Assembly (NCBI GenBank): GCA_002381645.1
Contig: DFXE01000023.1
Location: 62,001 to 126,000, forward strand
DNA: 64,000 bases
Direction of reading: 5' to 3'
DNA from: Bacteroidales bacterium UBA4116
GTDB lineage: Bacteria > Bacteroidota > Bacteroidia > Bacteroidales > Tannerellaceae
Shown here: piece after piece, positions 35,000 to 43,297 of the stretch
How the letters are laid out: the number at the start of each line of letters is the position of its first letter
Numbering within the stretch: the first letter of the stretch is position 1
The notes under the pieces: generated by a model
What the model saw: only the letters and a program-made list of their open reading frames with translations
The model's database searches: none
What the model was told of the DNA's origin: nothing
Program-made: the position numbers and the translations under genes

Positions 35000-35821
35000 T
35001 TAAAATAGTAAATCAAAATCCCTGCTTTTCTTCTCACTTATTTCATGATGATTCAGTTCTTCCCGCAAAGTTTTCAAATGTTGGGCGGCCATAAAATTAC
35101 GGAAAGGCTCGGGACTTTCGCTTTCTTTACTTTCCACCAGTGCCTTAATATAAACATCTTTATCCTCTCTATGTATCTTGGTAAGTGTTAATCCGTGATA
35201 AAACTGAATATAATTCATAAGTAGCCGGCTTGTCCGGCCATTTCCATCAACCCAGGGATGAATTGTAACTAAGTTAAAGTGTGCATCGAAAGATAAATTA
35301 TAGGCGTCTTTCATATTTGTAGAACCAAGCCGTTTATTTATTTCATCAGCTAATTTTTCAACTCCTCCCGGTATTTTCTGGTAATTCATATAAGATGGTC
35401 CGTCGTTGCCGACTCTAACTCCCAATAGCCGGAAATCTCCTTTACTTGAATCAAAAGACCCCAACATTGTTTTATATTCCGAACCGGTACTTTTCATAAC
35501 AAGCGAGTTCAATTTTTTTAAAAACTCCGGTGTTATTAAGGTTTTATTTTGAGCTTCCTTCATAGCATATTCATAGGCAGATTTTAAATCAAGGTTCATA
35601 AGATAATCTGCTATGGGTTTCCCATCCTTTGAAGTAATTCCATCATCAAATAATAGTTGAGTATCCAAGGTAGTTAGCGAAGAGCCCTCTATTGCGGTAG
35701 AATGAGCAATTATAGAGTACAAATAAAATTTATTATAATTTATTATCTGTCCCGTATTTAGATTATCATACCGTTTCTGTTCGGTTTCAATCTCCTTCCA
35801 TATATCTTTATCGCGGCTCAT
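35000..35821 (-). CDS. Fic-domain protein, self-inhibited (class II) type
   Basis: 273 residues from the ATG at 35821; an in-frame extension further upstream is hydrophobic and unlike the family, and a promoter element lies just before this ATG. The inhibitory helix STAIEG (41-46) fits the S/T-x-x-x-E-G motif that blocks ATP. The Fic loop reads HPWVDGNGRTSR (188-199): catalytic His188 and the GNGR-x-x-R anchor are intact, while the usual Phe after His-Pro is Trp. Such proteins transfer AMP from ATP to target hydroxyls. The target is unknown. Confidence 0.87.
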   Translation of the reverse strand: MSRDKDIWKEIETEQKRYDNLNTGQIINYNKFYLYSIIAHSTAIEGSSLTTLDTQLLFDDGITSKDGKPIADYLMNLDLKSAYEYAMKEAQNKTLITPEFLKKLNSLVMKSTGSEYKTMLGSFDSSKGDFRLLGVRVGNDGPSYMNYQKIPGGVEKLADEINKRLGSTNMKDAYNLSFDAHFNLVTIHPWVDGNGRTSRLLMNYIQFYHGLTLTKIHREDKDVYIKALVESKESESPEPFRNFMAAQHLKTLREELNHHEISEKKSRDFDLLF

Positions 35822-35838
35822 ATAAAATATCTTTAAAA

Positions 35839-35846
35839 CAAAGGTA
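35839..35846 (-). promoter_or_regulatory. Bacteroidota -7 promoter element for the Fic gene
   Basis: Minus-strand TACCTTTG, matching TAnnTTTG, 17 bases before the ATG at 35821. It decides the start, because a longer reading frame would begin inside or before the promoter. Confidence 0.55.
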
Positions 35847-36013
35847 ACAAATAATGTGATAATAGGCGCTTTACAATAATAAACCAAAGTGATTATCAAT
35901 TAAATGCATAGTTAAATATACATGCATAATAATTAGTATGTACATAACAGGCTTTTCTCTTTCATCCTTCACCTTCCACTTCTCACTTGAAACGCTTTCC
36001 GGGAGCAGATGTC

Positions 36014-36038
36014 AGAGTGGAAGATGTTCTTCCACTCT
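36014..36038. repeat. 9-bp hairpin AGAGTGGAA / TTCCACTCT (module 3, copy 2)
   Basis: Perfect arms at 36014-36022 and 36030-36038 with a 7-base loop. The arm is partly repeated near 35972 (CTTCCACTTCT), as in copy 1. Confidence 0.7.
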
Positions 36039-36198
36039 CATAAATTAACTTTCACCTGAATAGTTTTAAGCATGTAATGTACTTTTATTCCGGTTTACTT
36101 CCGGTCGTTCATATTCTATAAATTATTTCAGAAGCAACGGGTATCTACTGTATAGGTAACGAGATACAAATACAAAGTCTATTACCTTTTATTCATTT

Positions 36199-36275
36199 CA
36201 CCCGGGTGAAACTTATTTTTAACGGTAGTTAAATTTACTTTTAACTACCGTTAAACGCATTTCTAACTACCGTTA
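36199..36275. repeat. Four palindromes at 22-bp period (module 2, copy 2)
   Basis: CACCCGGGTG at 36199-36208 is followed by TAACGGTAGTTA (36220-36231) and two TAACTACCGTTA units (36242-36253 and 36264-36275). Centres lie at 36203.5, 36225.5, 36247.5 and 36269.5, exactly 22 apart. The first unit is identical to two units of copy 1; the others use a different, AT-richer palindrome. Confidence 0.85.
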
Positions 36276-36400
36276 AAAGATTAACGGCTGGTAACGGATC
36301 CATTAATTGCATGTATGCCGCAGATTAGAAAGTAGTGACTTTCTATTTAATATTTGAGAGAAGATCTCTTTATTTGTTACGGATTTATAAAATGTGACCT

Positions 36401-36472
36401 TTCACCTTTCATCGGTTGGGTTCACTGCATGTAGTTAATATATAGTGGTTTATATACAGGGTGAAAGGTGAA
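36401..36472. repeat. Long inverted repeat, 11-bp arms (module 1, copy 2)
   Basis: TTCACCTTTCA at 36401-36411 pairs with TGAAAGGTGAA at 36462-36472. The loop is 50 bases. It corresponds to the repeat at 10676-10751. Confidence 0.82.
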
Positions 36473-36569
36473 GGCAGTTTTTTTGAACTTAAAATGGCAG
36501 GAAAAGCAGGCTTTAAAAGGATTCTAATTTTCAAAAGATACGCCTACCCGATTATTAATCAGAAAAGTG

Positions 36570-36577
36570 TATATTTG
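36570..36577 (+). promoter_or_regulatory. Bacteroidota -7 promoter element for the lipoprotein mutarotase
   Basis: TATATTTG, matching TAnnTTTG, 38 bases before the start at 36616. Confidence 0.55.
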
Positions 36578-36615
36578 CCAGCTATAGATAACAATACTTT
36601 AATTAATAGATAAAA

Positions 36616-37746
36616 ATGAAGAAACTTAGTGTGGCCGCTTTAGCGATGTGTTTGTTATTGTCTTGTGGCGAGAAAAAAGAAGAGTTAACACTTTCTGGAT
36701 TGAAACAGTCTGACTTTGTTACGGAAACTCAGGGTAAAAAGACTTCTCTTTTTGTTTTGAAGAATTCGAATGGGTTGGAAGCCTGTATTACCAATTATGG
36801 CGGTCGTCTGGTTTCCATGATGGTGCCTGATAAGAACGGGAAAATGACCGACGTTGTTTTAGGTTACGGCAGTATTGCCGATTACCTGGCTTCGGACGGC
36901 AATTTCGGTGCGCTGATAGGTCGTTACGGCAACCGCATCGCTAAGGCTAAATTTACATTGGATGGTTCGGAGTATTCGCTTCCGCAGAATGATAACGGGA
37001 ATTGCCTTCACGGAGGCCCTCAAGGCTACCATACCCGTATGTGGGATGCGAACCAGGTTAGTGATAAGGTTTTGGAACTTACTTATTTGTCTAAAGATGG
37101 TGAGGCGGGTTTCCCGGGTAACCTGGACATTAAAGTTACATACACACTTACGGATAATAATGCGATCGATATTAAATATGAGGCTACTACGGATAAACCG
37201 ACAGTAGTGAACCTGACCAATCACAGCTATTTTAATTTATCCGGTATTCCGGGTTCGCAGATATTGGACCAGTTGATGATGATCAATGCGGATGCTTATA
37301 CGCCAGTAGACGGGAATCTTATTCCTACGGGTGTTCTGGAACCGGTAGAAGGTACTCCTATGGATTTGCGTATGCCTGTGGCTATTGGCGAGCAGATCGA
37401 CAATTCTTTTGAACAGCTGACTTTAGGGCGTGGTTATGATCATAACTGGGTATTGAATTCTAAAGGCGATATCAATACATTAGCTGCGAAAGCTATTTCC
37501 AAAACGAGTGGAATTGTACTGGAAGTATATACGAATGAGCCAGGAGTACAGTTTTATGCGGGTAATTTCATGACCGGTGATGATAAAGGGAAAAACGGTA
37601 CGGTATATCCGCATCGCGGTGCGTTCTGCCTGGAAACCCAGCATTATCCGGACAGCCCGAATCAACCGAACTTTCCAAGTACGGTGCTTCGTCCCGGTGA
37701 AAAATATGTAAGCCAGTGCATTTATAAATTCAAAGTGGAAAAGTAA
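36616..37746 (+). CDS. Aldose 1-epimerase, lipoprotein form
   Basis: 376 residues. A signal peptide ends at Cys17 (LLLSC) and is followed by GEKKEE, which resembles the lysine/acid-rich signal that sends Bacteroidota lipoproteins to the cell surface. The mutarotase core is complete: GRYGNRIAKAKFTLDG, CLHGGPQGYH (first catalytic His), LTNHSYFNLSG (second His), GYDHNWVLN and FCLETQHYPDSPNQPNFP. It probably equilibrates anomers of sugars outside the inner membrane. It stands alone, with its own promoter and terminator. Confidence 0.92.
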   Translation: MKKLSVAALAMCLLLSCGEKKEELTLSGLKQSDFVTETQGKKTSLFVLKNSNGLEACITNYGGRLVSMMVPDKNGKMTDVVLGYGSIADYLASDGNFGALIGRYGNRIAKAKFTLDGSEYSLPQNDNGNCLHGGPQGYHTRMWDANQVSDKVLELTYLSKDGEAGFPGNLDIKVTYTLTDNNAIDIKYEATTDKPTVVNLTNHSYFNLSGIPGSQILDQLMMINADAYTPVDGNLIPTGVLEPVEGTPMDLRMPVAIGEQIDNSFEQLTLGRGYDHNWVLNSKGDINTLAAKAISKTSGIVLEVYTNEPGVQFYAGNFMTGDDKGKNGTVYPHRGAFCLETQHYPDSPNQPNFPSTVLRPGEKYVSQCIYKFKVEK

Positions 37747-37766
37747 GATAACAGGCTAAAACATAA

Positions 37767-37800
37767 AAATGGGGATCGGTATTTTTGCCGATCCCCATTT
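37767..37800. terminator. Bidirectional terminator
   Basis: Perfect 13-bp stem AAATGGGGATCGG / CCGATCCCCATTT with an 8-base loop; T run on the plus strand. Between the convergent mutarotase and PagL-like genes. Confidence 0.9.
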
Positions 37801-37805
37801 ATTTT

Positions 37806-39056
37806 TTAATTGTATGGCATGATGTGATTGATGTACTTATCTTTCTTGCTCAAAGGACGGCCTTTAATGGTATAGCCGATACTCCAGAAGAGGTATTGGG
37901 CTTTACTGAAACGACTTGCCCGTATACCAAAAGTGCCGAATATATTGTCTTTAAGATAGGCCTTGGCACCAATGATCTGGTAAAACCGGAAATCATAGGT
38001 ATTCCCGTGTAGCAGGTTGTAACCGAAATTAGCAAAAAAGGAAAGCCGTTGGAAAGTCATTTCACCTTTTAATGATAACCCGATGGAGAACCGTTTGTAT
38101 ACCGGTCCTAATTTTACCCGTTCGTAATATTGGCCGTCTTCGGGATGAATCTGCCTCCAGACTTTTACGTCTGAGCTTTCATCGTATACTATTTCTACAC
38201 TGGGGCCCCACTTATACTTATAGCTGTTGACGAACATCGTTGCGTAACTTAATCCGAATACTTTGAAATTCTTATCAATCTCACGGTAGGGTAATCCGGT
38301 TCCTAACGTATCGACTCGTATCTGGCGGGAGGAACTGGTGAACAGGATATCGTAATCGATTCGTTTGTCTAACGGGGGCGGGGTAAGGTTACGTCCTGTT
38401 ATATCTATCGGGTCGTAATTAAAATTGTAGACCAATTCTACAAAAGGTGCAAAGAGGTTAATTCCCTTATTGGGCAGACGTTGCGCTCCGTTAGAGAAGT
38501 GCGTGAGGCCTAATCCGAGGTGCAGGTCCCAATGTTCGGAAAGCCTGTTTTTCAGGTAGGCGCTTGCTCCTACGTGTATGTTGGAGGATGATCCTAAAGC
38601 TATATTATCGGGATTGTCGAAAGCATCGTAGGGTTTCCAGTTGAAAGACATCCCGAGGTTGAGTTCGTATTTTAATGATAACCGGGGACTGAATGTTTTC
38701 AGGTCGCCCCCATGAAATAAATATAAGGATATCGGTGTGCCTAATGCGCTTTTATTGAAATACTTGGCGGTATAAACACCTACTCCGTAGTAGGGCATAC
38801 CGTAGGCTATATCTTCCCAGCTGTCGCCTTCGGAATAAATACCGTATTTTAAAGAGAAGGAACTGTATGCAGGTACACTGTTTCCTGCTTTTATGTATTT
38901 ATTGGTCGGAATTACGATTCCCCCGGCTCCGTTCAGCCCGATAAACTGCGGAGGTCTCTGTTTATTCCGGATACTATCCGACGCGGTTACGGCTCCGGCA
39001 TTTATGCTGTTTATCAGAATAAATACGGTTAATAATAGTAAATACTGTTTCTTCAT
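37806..39056 (-). CDS. PagL-like acyloxyacyl hydrolase / outer-membrane barrel
   Basis: 416 residues with a signal peptide (about 1-20) and beta-barrel strands. LGLGLTHFSNGAQRLPNKGIN (His about 185) matches the lipid A 3-O-deacylase family signature H-x-S-N followed by P-N-x-G. The catalytic His and Ser are present; where PagL has a Glu 12 residues after the Ser, this protein has Asn. If active it would remove an acyl chain from lipid A at the outer membrane. It is longer than PagL. It follows the OmpA-family gene by 39 bases in the same direction. Confidence 0.62.
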   Translation of the reverse strand: MKKQYLLLLTVFILINSINAGAVTASDSIRNKQRPPQFIGLNGAGGIVIPTNKYIKAGNSVPAYSSFSLKYGIYSEGDSWEDIAYGMPYYGVGVYTAKYFNKSALGTPISLYLFHGGDLKTFSPRLSLKYELNLGMSFNWKPYDAFDNPDNIALGSSSNIHVGASAYLKNRLSEHWDLHLGLGLTHFSNGAQRLPNKGINLFAPFVELVYNFNYDPIDITGRNLTPPPLDKRIDYDILFTSSSRQIRVDTLGTGLPYREIDKNFKVFGLSYATMFVNSYKYKWGPSVEIVYDESSDVKVWRQIHPEDGQYYERVKLGPVYKRFSIGLSLKGEMTFQRLSFFANFGYNLLHGNTYDFRFYQIIGAKAYLKDNIFGTFGIRASRFSKAQYLFWSIGYTIKGRPLSKKDKYINHIMPYN

Positions 39057-39095
39057 CTTATATACGGGAAGCGCATGGCACTTCAGTCAGTCTCA

Positions 39096-41072
39096 TTAGA
39101 ACAAGTTATAGTTTGTACGCAGGACTTTAAATTCTGTCCGGCGGTTTATCTGGTCGGCTATTTCCTGTTGTTCGGGATCCAGTTGCAGGATAAATTCTTC
39201 TGTCAATATATCTCCTTCGTTCAGGAAGTCATATTCTGCCGCCATTTTTTTATTTATTACTTTGGGAACGCTTTCGCCATATCCTTTTGCTTCGAGCCGG
39301 TCTGTGGCTATACCACCTGCTATCAGGTAATCGACAACCGATTGCGCCCTGCGGCCCGCCAGGCGTTCATTGTACTCGTCGGTCCCTTTCCGGTCGGTAT
39401 GGGCACCCAGTTCAATGGTAACATGAGGATTGTCGTTCAGCATTTTAATTATTTCATCGAGCGCTTCTTTGGATTCGGGACGTAACGTTGCTTTATCAAA
39501 ATCGTAGAAGATATTTTCTATGACTACGGGTCGGTGTATGGGCGAAAGAAAAAAGTCTACCACGTAGGTTTCGCTCTTTTCTTCGGGATTGGTTTTCAGC
39601 TCAAAGTTCTGATTGAGGTAACCTCTTGCGCTGGCCATCATCACGTAGCTTATGTCGCGTTCGAGTTCAACCCGGTAAGTCCCGTCCCTTCGTGCGTGTA
39701 CGGTTTCGTTGAGTCCGTCGCGCCCTACGATACGTACGGTCGCGTTTTCGATGGGATATTCGTCTACATCGAATACGATTCCTTCGATAAAGACTGTGAT
39801 GAGGGGCAGTTCAAAGGAGTATATATGGTCGTTGCCGCGTGCGTCGTTGCGGTTTGAACTGAAAAATCCTTTTTCCCTGCTTCCGGCAAAGGTGATCCCG
39901 AAATCGTCGGCCATCGAATTGATGGGAGCTTTCATATTTTCCACATGCCAGGTTCCGGTACTGTCCTGAGTAGCTTTGAAGATGTCGAGTCCCCCCATGC
40001 CCGGGTGCCCGTTTGATGCAAAATACAGGGTGACGGAATCGCGTACATACGGGAACATTTCATCACCGGGCGTATTGATTTCAGGCCCTAAGTTTTCCAT
40101 CGGTCCGAATTCGTTGCCAAATATCCTTGCCCTGAATATATCTTTTCCTCCGTAACCGCCTACTGCATCGGATACAAAATAGAGGTATCTTCCGTCGGGA
40201 GAAACAGAAGGGTGCCCGAGCGCAGTCACTGAATCTTTTACAATTGTGGCACGGGTACCTTTACCCCATTGGGCACTGGTTCTGGTAGATACATATATCT
40301 CTGAAGTGCGCGGACCTTCAAGATCCTGTGAGCAGTAAGTATAATACATGGTATTTCCATCGGCTGTAAAGGAAGGCGTGCCTTCGTCGAATTCGGTATT
40401 GACAGGATCTTCCAATAGCTCAGGATTGAGCCAGTTGCCGTTTTCATCTTGCTTGACCACATAGAGGTCGTTGTTGACCAATCCGGTAATGGGGCTGAGT
40501 TTTGCGTCGCGGTCTTTGGTGCGTGATGAGGTAAAATAAAGCTGGTCGTAGTTCATACCATTAAGCATCGGACTGAATTCGGACCGGCGGGAGTTGAATT
40601 TATCCATCCGTCTGACTTCGTAGCGGGTGGGGTTTTGCTTCCAGGTGGGCGCCTGTTCTGATCCTTTGATCCCATTAACAGCAAGTACACTGCCCGGGTT
40701 TACCGTAAGGAATTCATTATAGTATTTGATGGCATCATTGTATTTGCCTGCTTTCTGGTTCATTTGACCCAACCGCAGGTTTACAATACTGTCGGGATAA
40801 TTGTAACGAAGGGCATTAACATAACCGCTTGTTGCCCGTGGGACGTTATTGATCATCCGGTTACATTCTGCCATCCGGAAGGCGATATAGCCGCGCAGGT
40901 CTCTTTCTTTAGGGGGCGTTTTCGTGTATACTTTCCTGTAGATCGCTGCTGCATCGTAATATTCGCCGATACGGTGTTTTTCTTCTGCATCGCTGAGTTT
41001 TGCTGATTTGCAGGAAAATAATAGAAGAAATATCAGGATGATCGGTATGTATATCGGGATGCCCTTTTTCAT
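39096..41072 (-). CDS. OmpA-family lipoprotein with TPR and PD40 repeats
   Basis: 658 residues. Lipobox Cys21 (LLFSC), TPR-like helices about 25-135, WD40-like PD40 propeller repeats about 150-420 (SPDGRYLYFVSDAVGGYGGKDIF and similar), a carboxypeptidase-regulatory-like domain about 430-510, and an OmpA C-terminal peptidoglycan-binding domain about 525-645 (ELGAHTDRKGTDEYNERLAGRRA). Anchors the outer membrane to the wall. This architecture also occurs as PorE-like parts of type IX secretion, but no other T9SS genes are in view, so I do not assign that role. Confidence 0.88.
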   Translation of the reverse strand: MKKGIPIYIPIILIFLLLFSCKSAKLSDAEEKHRIGEYYDAAAIYRKVYTKTPPKERDLRGYIAFRMAECNRMINNVPRATSGYVNALRYNYPDSIVNLRLGQMNQKAGKYNDAIKYYNEFLTVNPGSVLAVNGIKGSEQAPTWKQNPTRYEVRRMDKFNSRRSEFSPMLNGMNYDQLYFTSSRTKDRDAKLSPITGLVNNDLYVVKQDENGNWLNPELLEDPVNTEFDEGTPSFTADGNTMYYTYCSQDLEGPRTSEIYVSTRTSAQWGKGTRATIVKDSVTALGHPSVSPDGRYLYFVSDAVGGYGGKDIFRARIFGNEFGPMENLGPEINTPGDEMFPYVRDSVTLYFASNGHPGMGGLDIFKATQDSTGTWHVENMKAPINSMADDFGITFAGSREKGFFSSNRNDARGNDHIYSFELPLITVFIEGIVFDVDEYPIENATVRIVGRDGLNETVHARRDGTYRVELERDISYVMMASARGYLNQNFELKTNPEEKSETYVVDFFLSPIHRPVVIENIFYDFDKATLRPESKEALDEIIKMLNDNPHVTIELGAHTDRKGTDEYNERLAGRRAQSVVDYLIAGGIATDRLEAKGYGESVPKVINKKMAAEYDFLNEGDILTEEFILQLDPEQQEIADQINRRTEFKVLRTNYNLF

Positions 41073-41092
41073 TTGAATCCAAATTGAACGTG

Positions 41093-41100
41093 CAAATATA
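41093..41100 (-). promoter_or_regulatory. Bacteroidota -7 promoter element for the OmpA/PD40 gene
   Basis: Minus-strand TATATTTG, matching TAnnTTTG, 20 bases before the start at 41072. Confidence 0.6.
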
Positions 41101-41159
41101 ACGAAATCAAAGGTTTCTTATTGCATCCGCGTAGGTTTGTTTTCGACGTGTTAATAATA

Positions 41160-41193
41160 AATAAGGGCGGAAAATAACTCTTCCACCCTTATT
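41160..41193 (-). terminator. Terminator after the GH51 gene
   Basis: Stem AATAAGGG-C-GGAA / TTCC-A-CCCTTATT with one mismatch and an 8-base loop, 21 bases after the GH51 stop. Confidence 0.7.
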
Positions 41194-41213
41194 CGTGATT
41201 GTGTTTATGCTAT

Positions 41214-43178
41214 TTATAATTGTATTCTGTATATAGTAAAACTCAGGGGATTGAGTGTTGCATTCAATTCCGGGCCTTCGGTTTCGATAGATGTTTCTAC
41301 GGGTACCACTGTATCGGGATTACTGAATGTATTTTTTGCTTCCAGGTCTGTGGAGTGGAGCTGTATTTGTTTTCCCGTATGTTTTCCGGCGGATAGACCG
41401 TTGATGTTGAGCCTTATTTTTTTGTTTTGTATGCCTGTGTTTGCTACTTTGATGATCACTTCGTTGGTGTTCTTATCAAGCGCTGCTGTTGCGTACAGGT
41501 CGTTTTGCCCGGTTACGGGTTCGTTTTGCATGCTGAGGGGCAGTACATTTGTCCCGGCATGATGTCCGTATAATTGTTGTACGTAGTAGTTTGCCGTTTT
41601 AACGAGTGTATGGTTGTCGAACCAGATAAGGTCGGGCCGCCATTGCCAGGCGTCAACGTGTGCGAACAAAGGAGCATAGGTACATAGGTGTACTACATCG
41701 GCATTGCGTTCGAAACCGGTCATAAAGGCGGCTTCACAGAGCGCGGTCAGAAAGCTGTTTTCGCGGTTTGGCGCATGGCAGGCGTATTCTCCGGCAAATA
41801 CTTTTGGTCCGTTGCGGTCGTATGAGTCATAACGTTTGGCACCCCGGAGGAACCATTCGGGCGAACGGTAAAAGTGTTCGTCTACGAGGTCTACGTCGAG
41901 GCGTTTCATTTCGGGCCACAAATAGTCGAAGTCTTCTCCTTCAGAACCGGGTCCTGAGCTGCCAATAATTTGTATTTCAGGATATTTGGCACGGATGGCT
42001 TTGACGAACAGTTCAAGCCTTTCGGGATAGATAGGTCCCCACTGCTCGTTGCCTATGGCGAGGAATTTCATATTAAAGGGTGCAGGATGTCCCATTTCCG
42101 CACGTATTTTACCCCATTTGCTTGTGGCGGGGCCGTTGGCAAATTCGATAAGGTCTAATGCATCGTCGATGTAAGGTTGTAGTTTATCCAGTGGTATATG
42201 CTGACACATATCATCGTTTTCGAACTGGCAGGAGAGTCCGCAGTTAAGAACAGGCAGAGGTTCGGCTCCCAGGTCTTCGCTAAGCTGGAAATATTCGAAG
42301 AAACCTAATCCGTAGGACTGGTAGTAGTCGGAGAATTTCTTATGCGGGAAAGTATAGTTCCAGCGGTTGATGTTAATCGGACGGTTTTCAACAGGGCCGA
42401 TGGTGTTCTTCCACTGGTAACGGGTTTCAATGGTGGTTCCTTCTACAATACATCCTCCGGGGAAACGGAATACACCGGGTTTGAGGTCTTTCAGCGCCTG
42501 TGCCAGGTCTGCGCGCATACCGTTGGGACGGTTATTGAAAGTTTTTTCGGGGAAGAGTGATATATGTTCCACATCCATAGCTCCCTCGGTTTCCATGGTG
42601 ATACGCAGGCGCGCTTTGTCTACTGTTTTTTGCGGCGTAAGGACTATCTGGTATTTTTTCCATGTTTTGCCGTTTACCTCGAGTTTTTTTGTTTCAAAGA
42701 TATCGTTTGTTTCATTCACTAAATCGACACGGATGGTTATGGGAGCGTTGGTTACGGTTCTGGCATAGAGCGAAAAGTTATATTTCTCCCCTTCCTTTAC
42801 CCCGATTCCTCGGAAACCTTCGTTGTCTAATCCGGTTCCGGTGATCAGTTTACGGTTAGTCAGGCGTGCGTAATGCGGATTTTTATCGAAGCAAGGGTTT
42901 TTGGTTTGTATGGTTACATCGCCGAAAGGGGTCCAGCCTCCGAAAGGATTGTCGAACTCGAACGACCGGTTTTTTATCAGTTCGGCATATAATCCGCCGT
43001 CGGCACCAAAATTGATGTCTTCGAAGAAGATGCCGTACATGGTGGATTGAATCGGCGAGCCAACCTGACTGGTGTTTACCGTCATTTCATATACGGGGTC
43101 AAGCGCTTGTGCCGACGCGTGGAAAATGCCCATACTTAAGAGGGAAAGTGTAATGATTTTTTTCATGTTTCTTTTCAT
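41214..43178 (-). CDS. Alpha-L-arabinofuranosidase, GH51 family
   Basis: 654 residues with a signal peptide (TLSLLSMGIFHASA); the start may be 43178 or the ATG at 43166. An N-terminal carbohydrate-binding-like part (about 55-215) precedes the GH51 barrel. The acid/base Glu is in FLAIGNEQWG (about 375) and the nucleophile in KVFAGEYACH (about 460). RPGG-type loop FRFPGGCIVEG (about 235) is also characteristic. It releases arabinofuranose from arabinan or arabinoxylan in the periplasm and so feeds the araDAB route. Single-gene unit. Confidence 0.92.
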   Translation of the reverse strand: MKRNMKKIITLSLLSMGIFHASAQALDPVYEMTVNTSQVGSPIQSTMYGIFFEDINFGADGGLYAELIKNRSFEFDNPFGGWTPFGDVTIQTKNPCFDKNPHYARLTNRKLITGTGLDNEGFRGIGVKEGEKYNFSLYARTVTNAPITIRVDLVNETNDIFETKKLEVNGKTWKKYQIVLTPQKTVDKARLRITMETEGAMDVEHISLFPEKTFNNRPNGMRADLAQALKDLKPGVFRFPGGCIVEGTTIETRYQWKNTIGPVENRPININRWNYTFPHKKFSDYYQSYGLGFFEYFQLSEDLGAEPLPVLNCGLSCQFENDDMCQHIPLDKLQPYIDDALDLIEFANGPATSKWGKIRAEMGHPAPFNMKFLAIGNEQWGPIYPERLELFVKAIRAKYPEIQIIGSSGPGSEGEDFDYLWPEMKRLDVDLVDEHFYRSPEWFLRGAKRYDSYDRNGPKVFAGEYACHAPNRENSFLTALCEAAFMTGFERNADVVHLCTYAPLFAHVDAWQWRPDLIWFDNHTLVKTANYYVQQLYGHHAGTNVLPLSMQNEPVTGQNDLYATAALDKNTNEVIIKVANTGIQNKKIRLNINGLSAGKHTGKQIQLHSTDLEAKNTFSNPDTVVPVETSIETEGPELNATLNPLSFTIYRIQL

Positions 43179-43223
43179 ACGCGAATGTTTTTCAAGATAA
43201 TATGTCTGTTATGTTATTTGAGG

Positions 43224-43231
43224 CAAATGTA
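43224..43231 (-). promoter_or_regulatory. Bacteroidota -7 promoter element for the GH51 gene
   Basis: Minus-strand TACATTTG, matching TAnnTTTG, 45 bases before the start at 43178. Confidence 0.5.
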
Positions 43232-43297
43232 CACTAATAAATCTTTCCAGGGGTGGATATATTTTCCTATTTTGGGGGACAAATTACCATTAATGCT

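Larger units (their letters stand above)
35900..36615. other. Gene-free spacer with the modular palindromic element (copy 2, inverted)
   Basis: About 700 bases between the divergent Fic and mutarotase genes with no credible gene. Reading right to left it has the same modules as copy 1: inverted repeat (36401-36472), 125 bases, four palindromes at 22-bp period (36199-36275), about 160 bases, a hairpin (36014-36038) and a partial repeat of its arm (around 35967-35986). A promoter element for the mutarotase lies at 36570. Confidence 0.7.

Noticed and set aside
35822..35899. Hydrophobic N-terminal extension of the Fic protein
   Set aside because: Not typical of the family and it covers the TAnnTTTG promoter element; start set at 35821.
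39096..41072. Assignment as a type IX secretion component
   Set aside because: The TPR-PD40-OmpA architecture fits, but no other secretion genes or T9SS C-terminal sorting domains are in the window.
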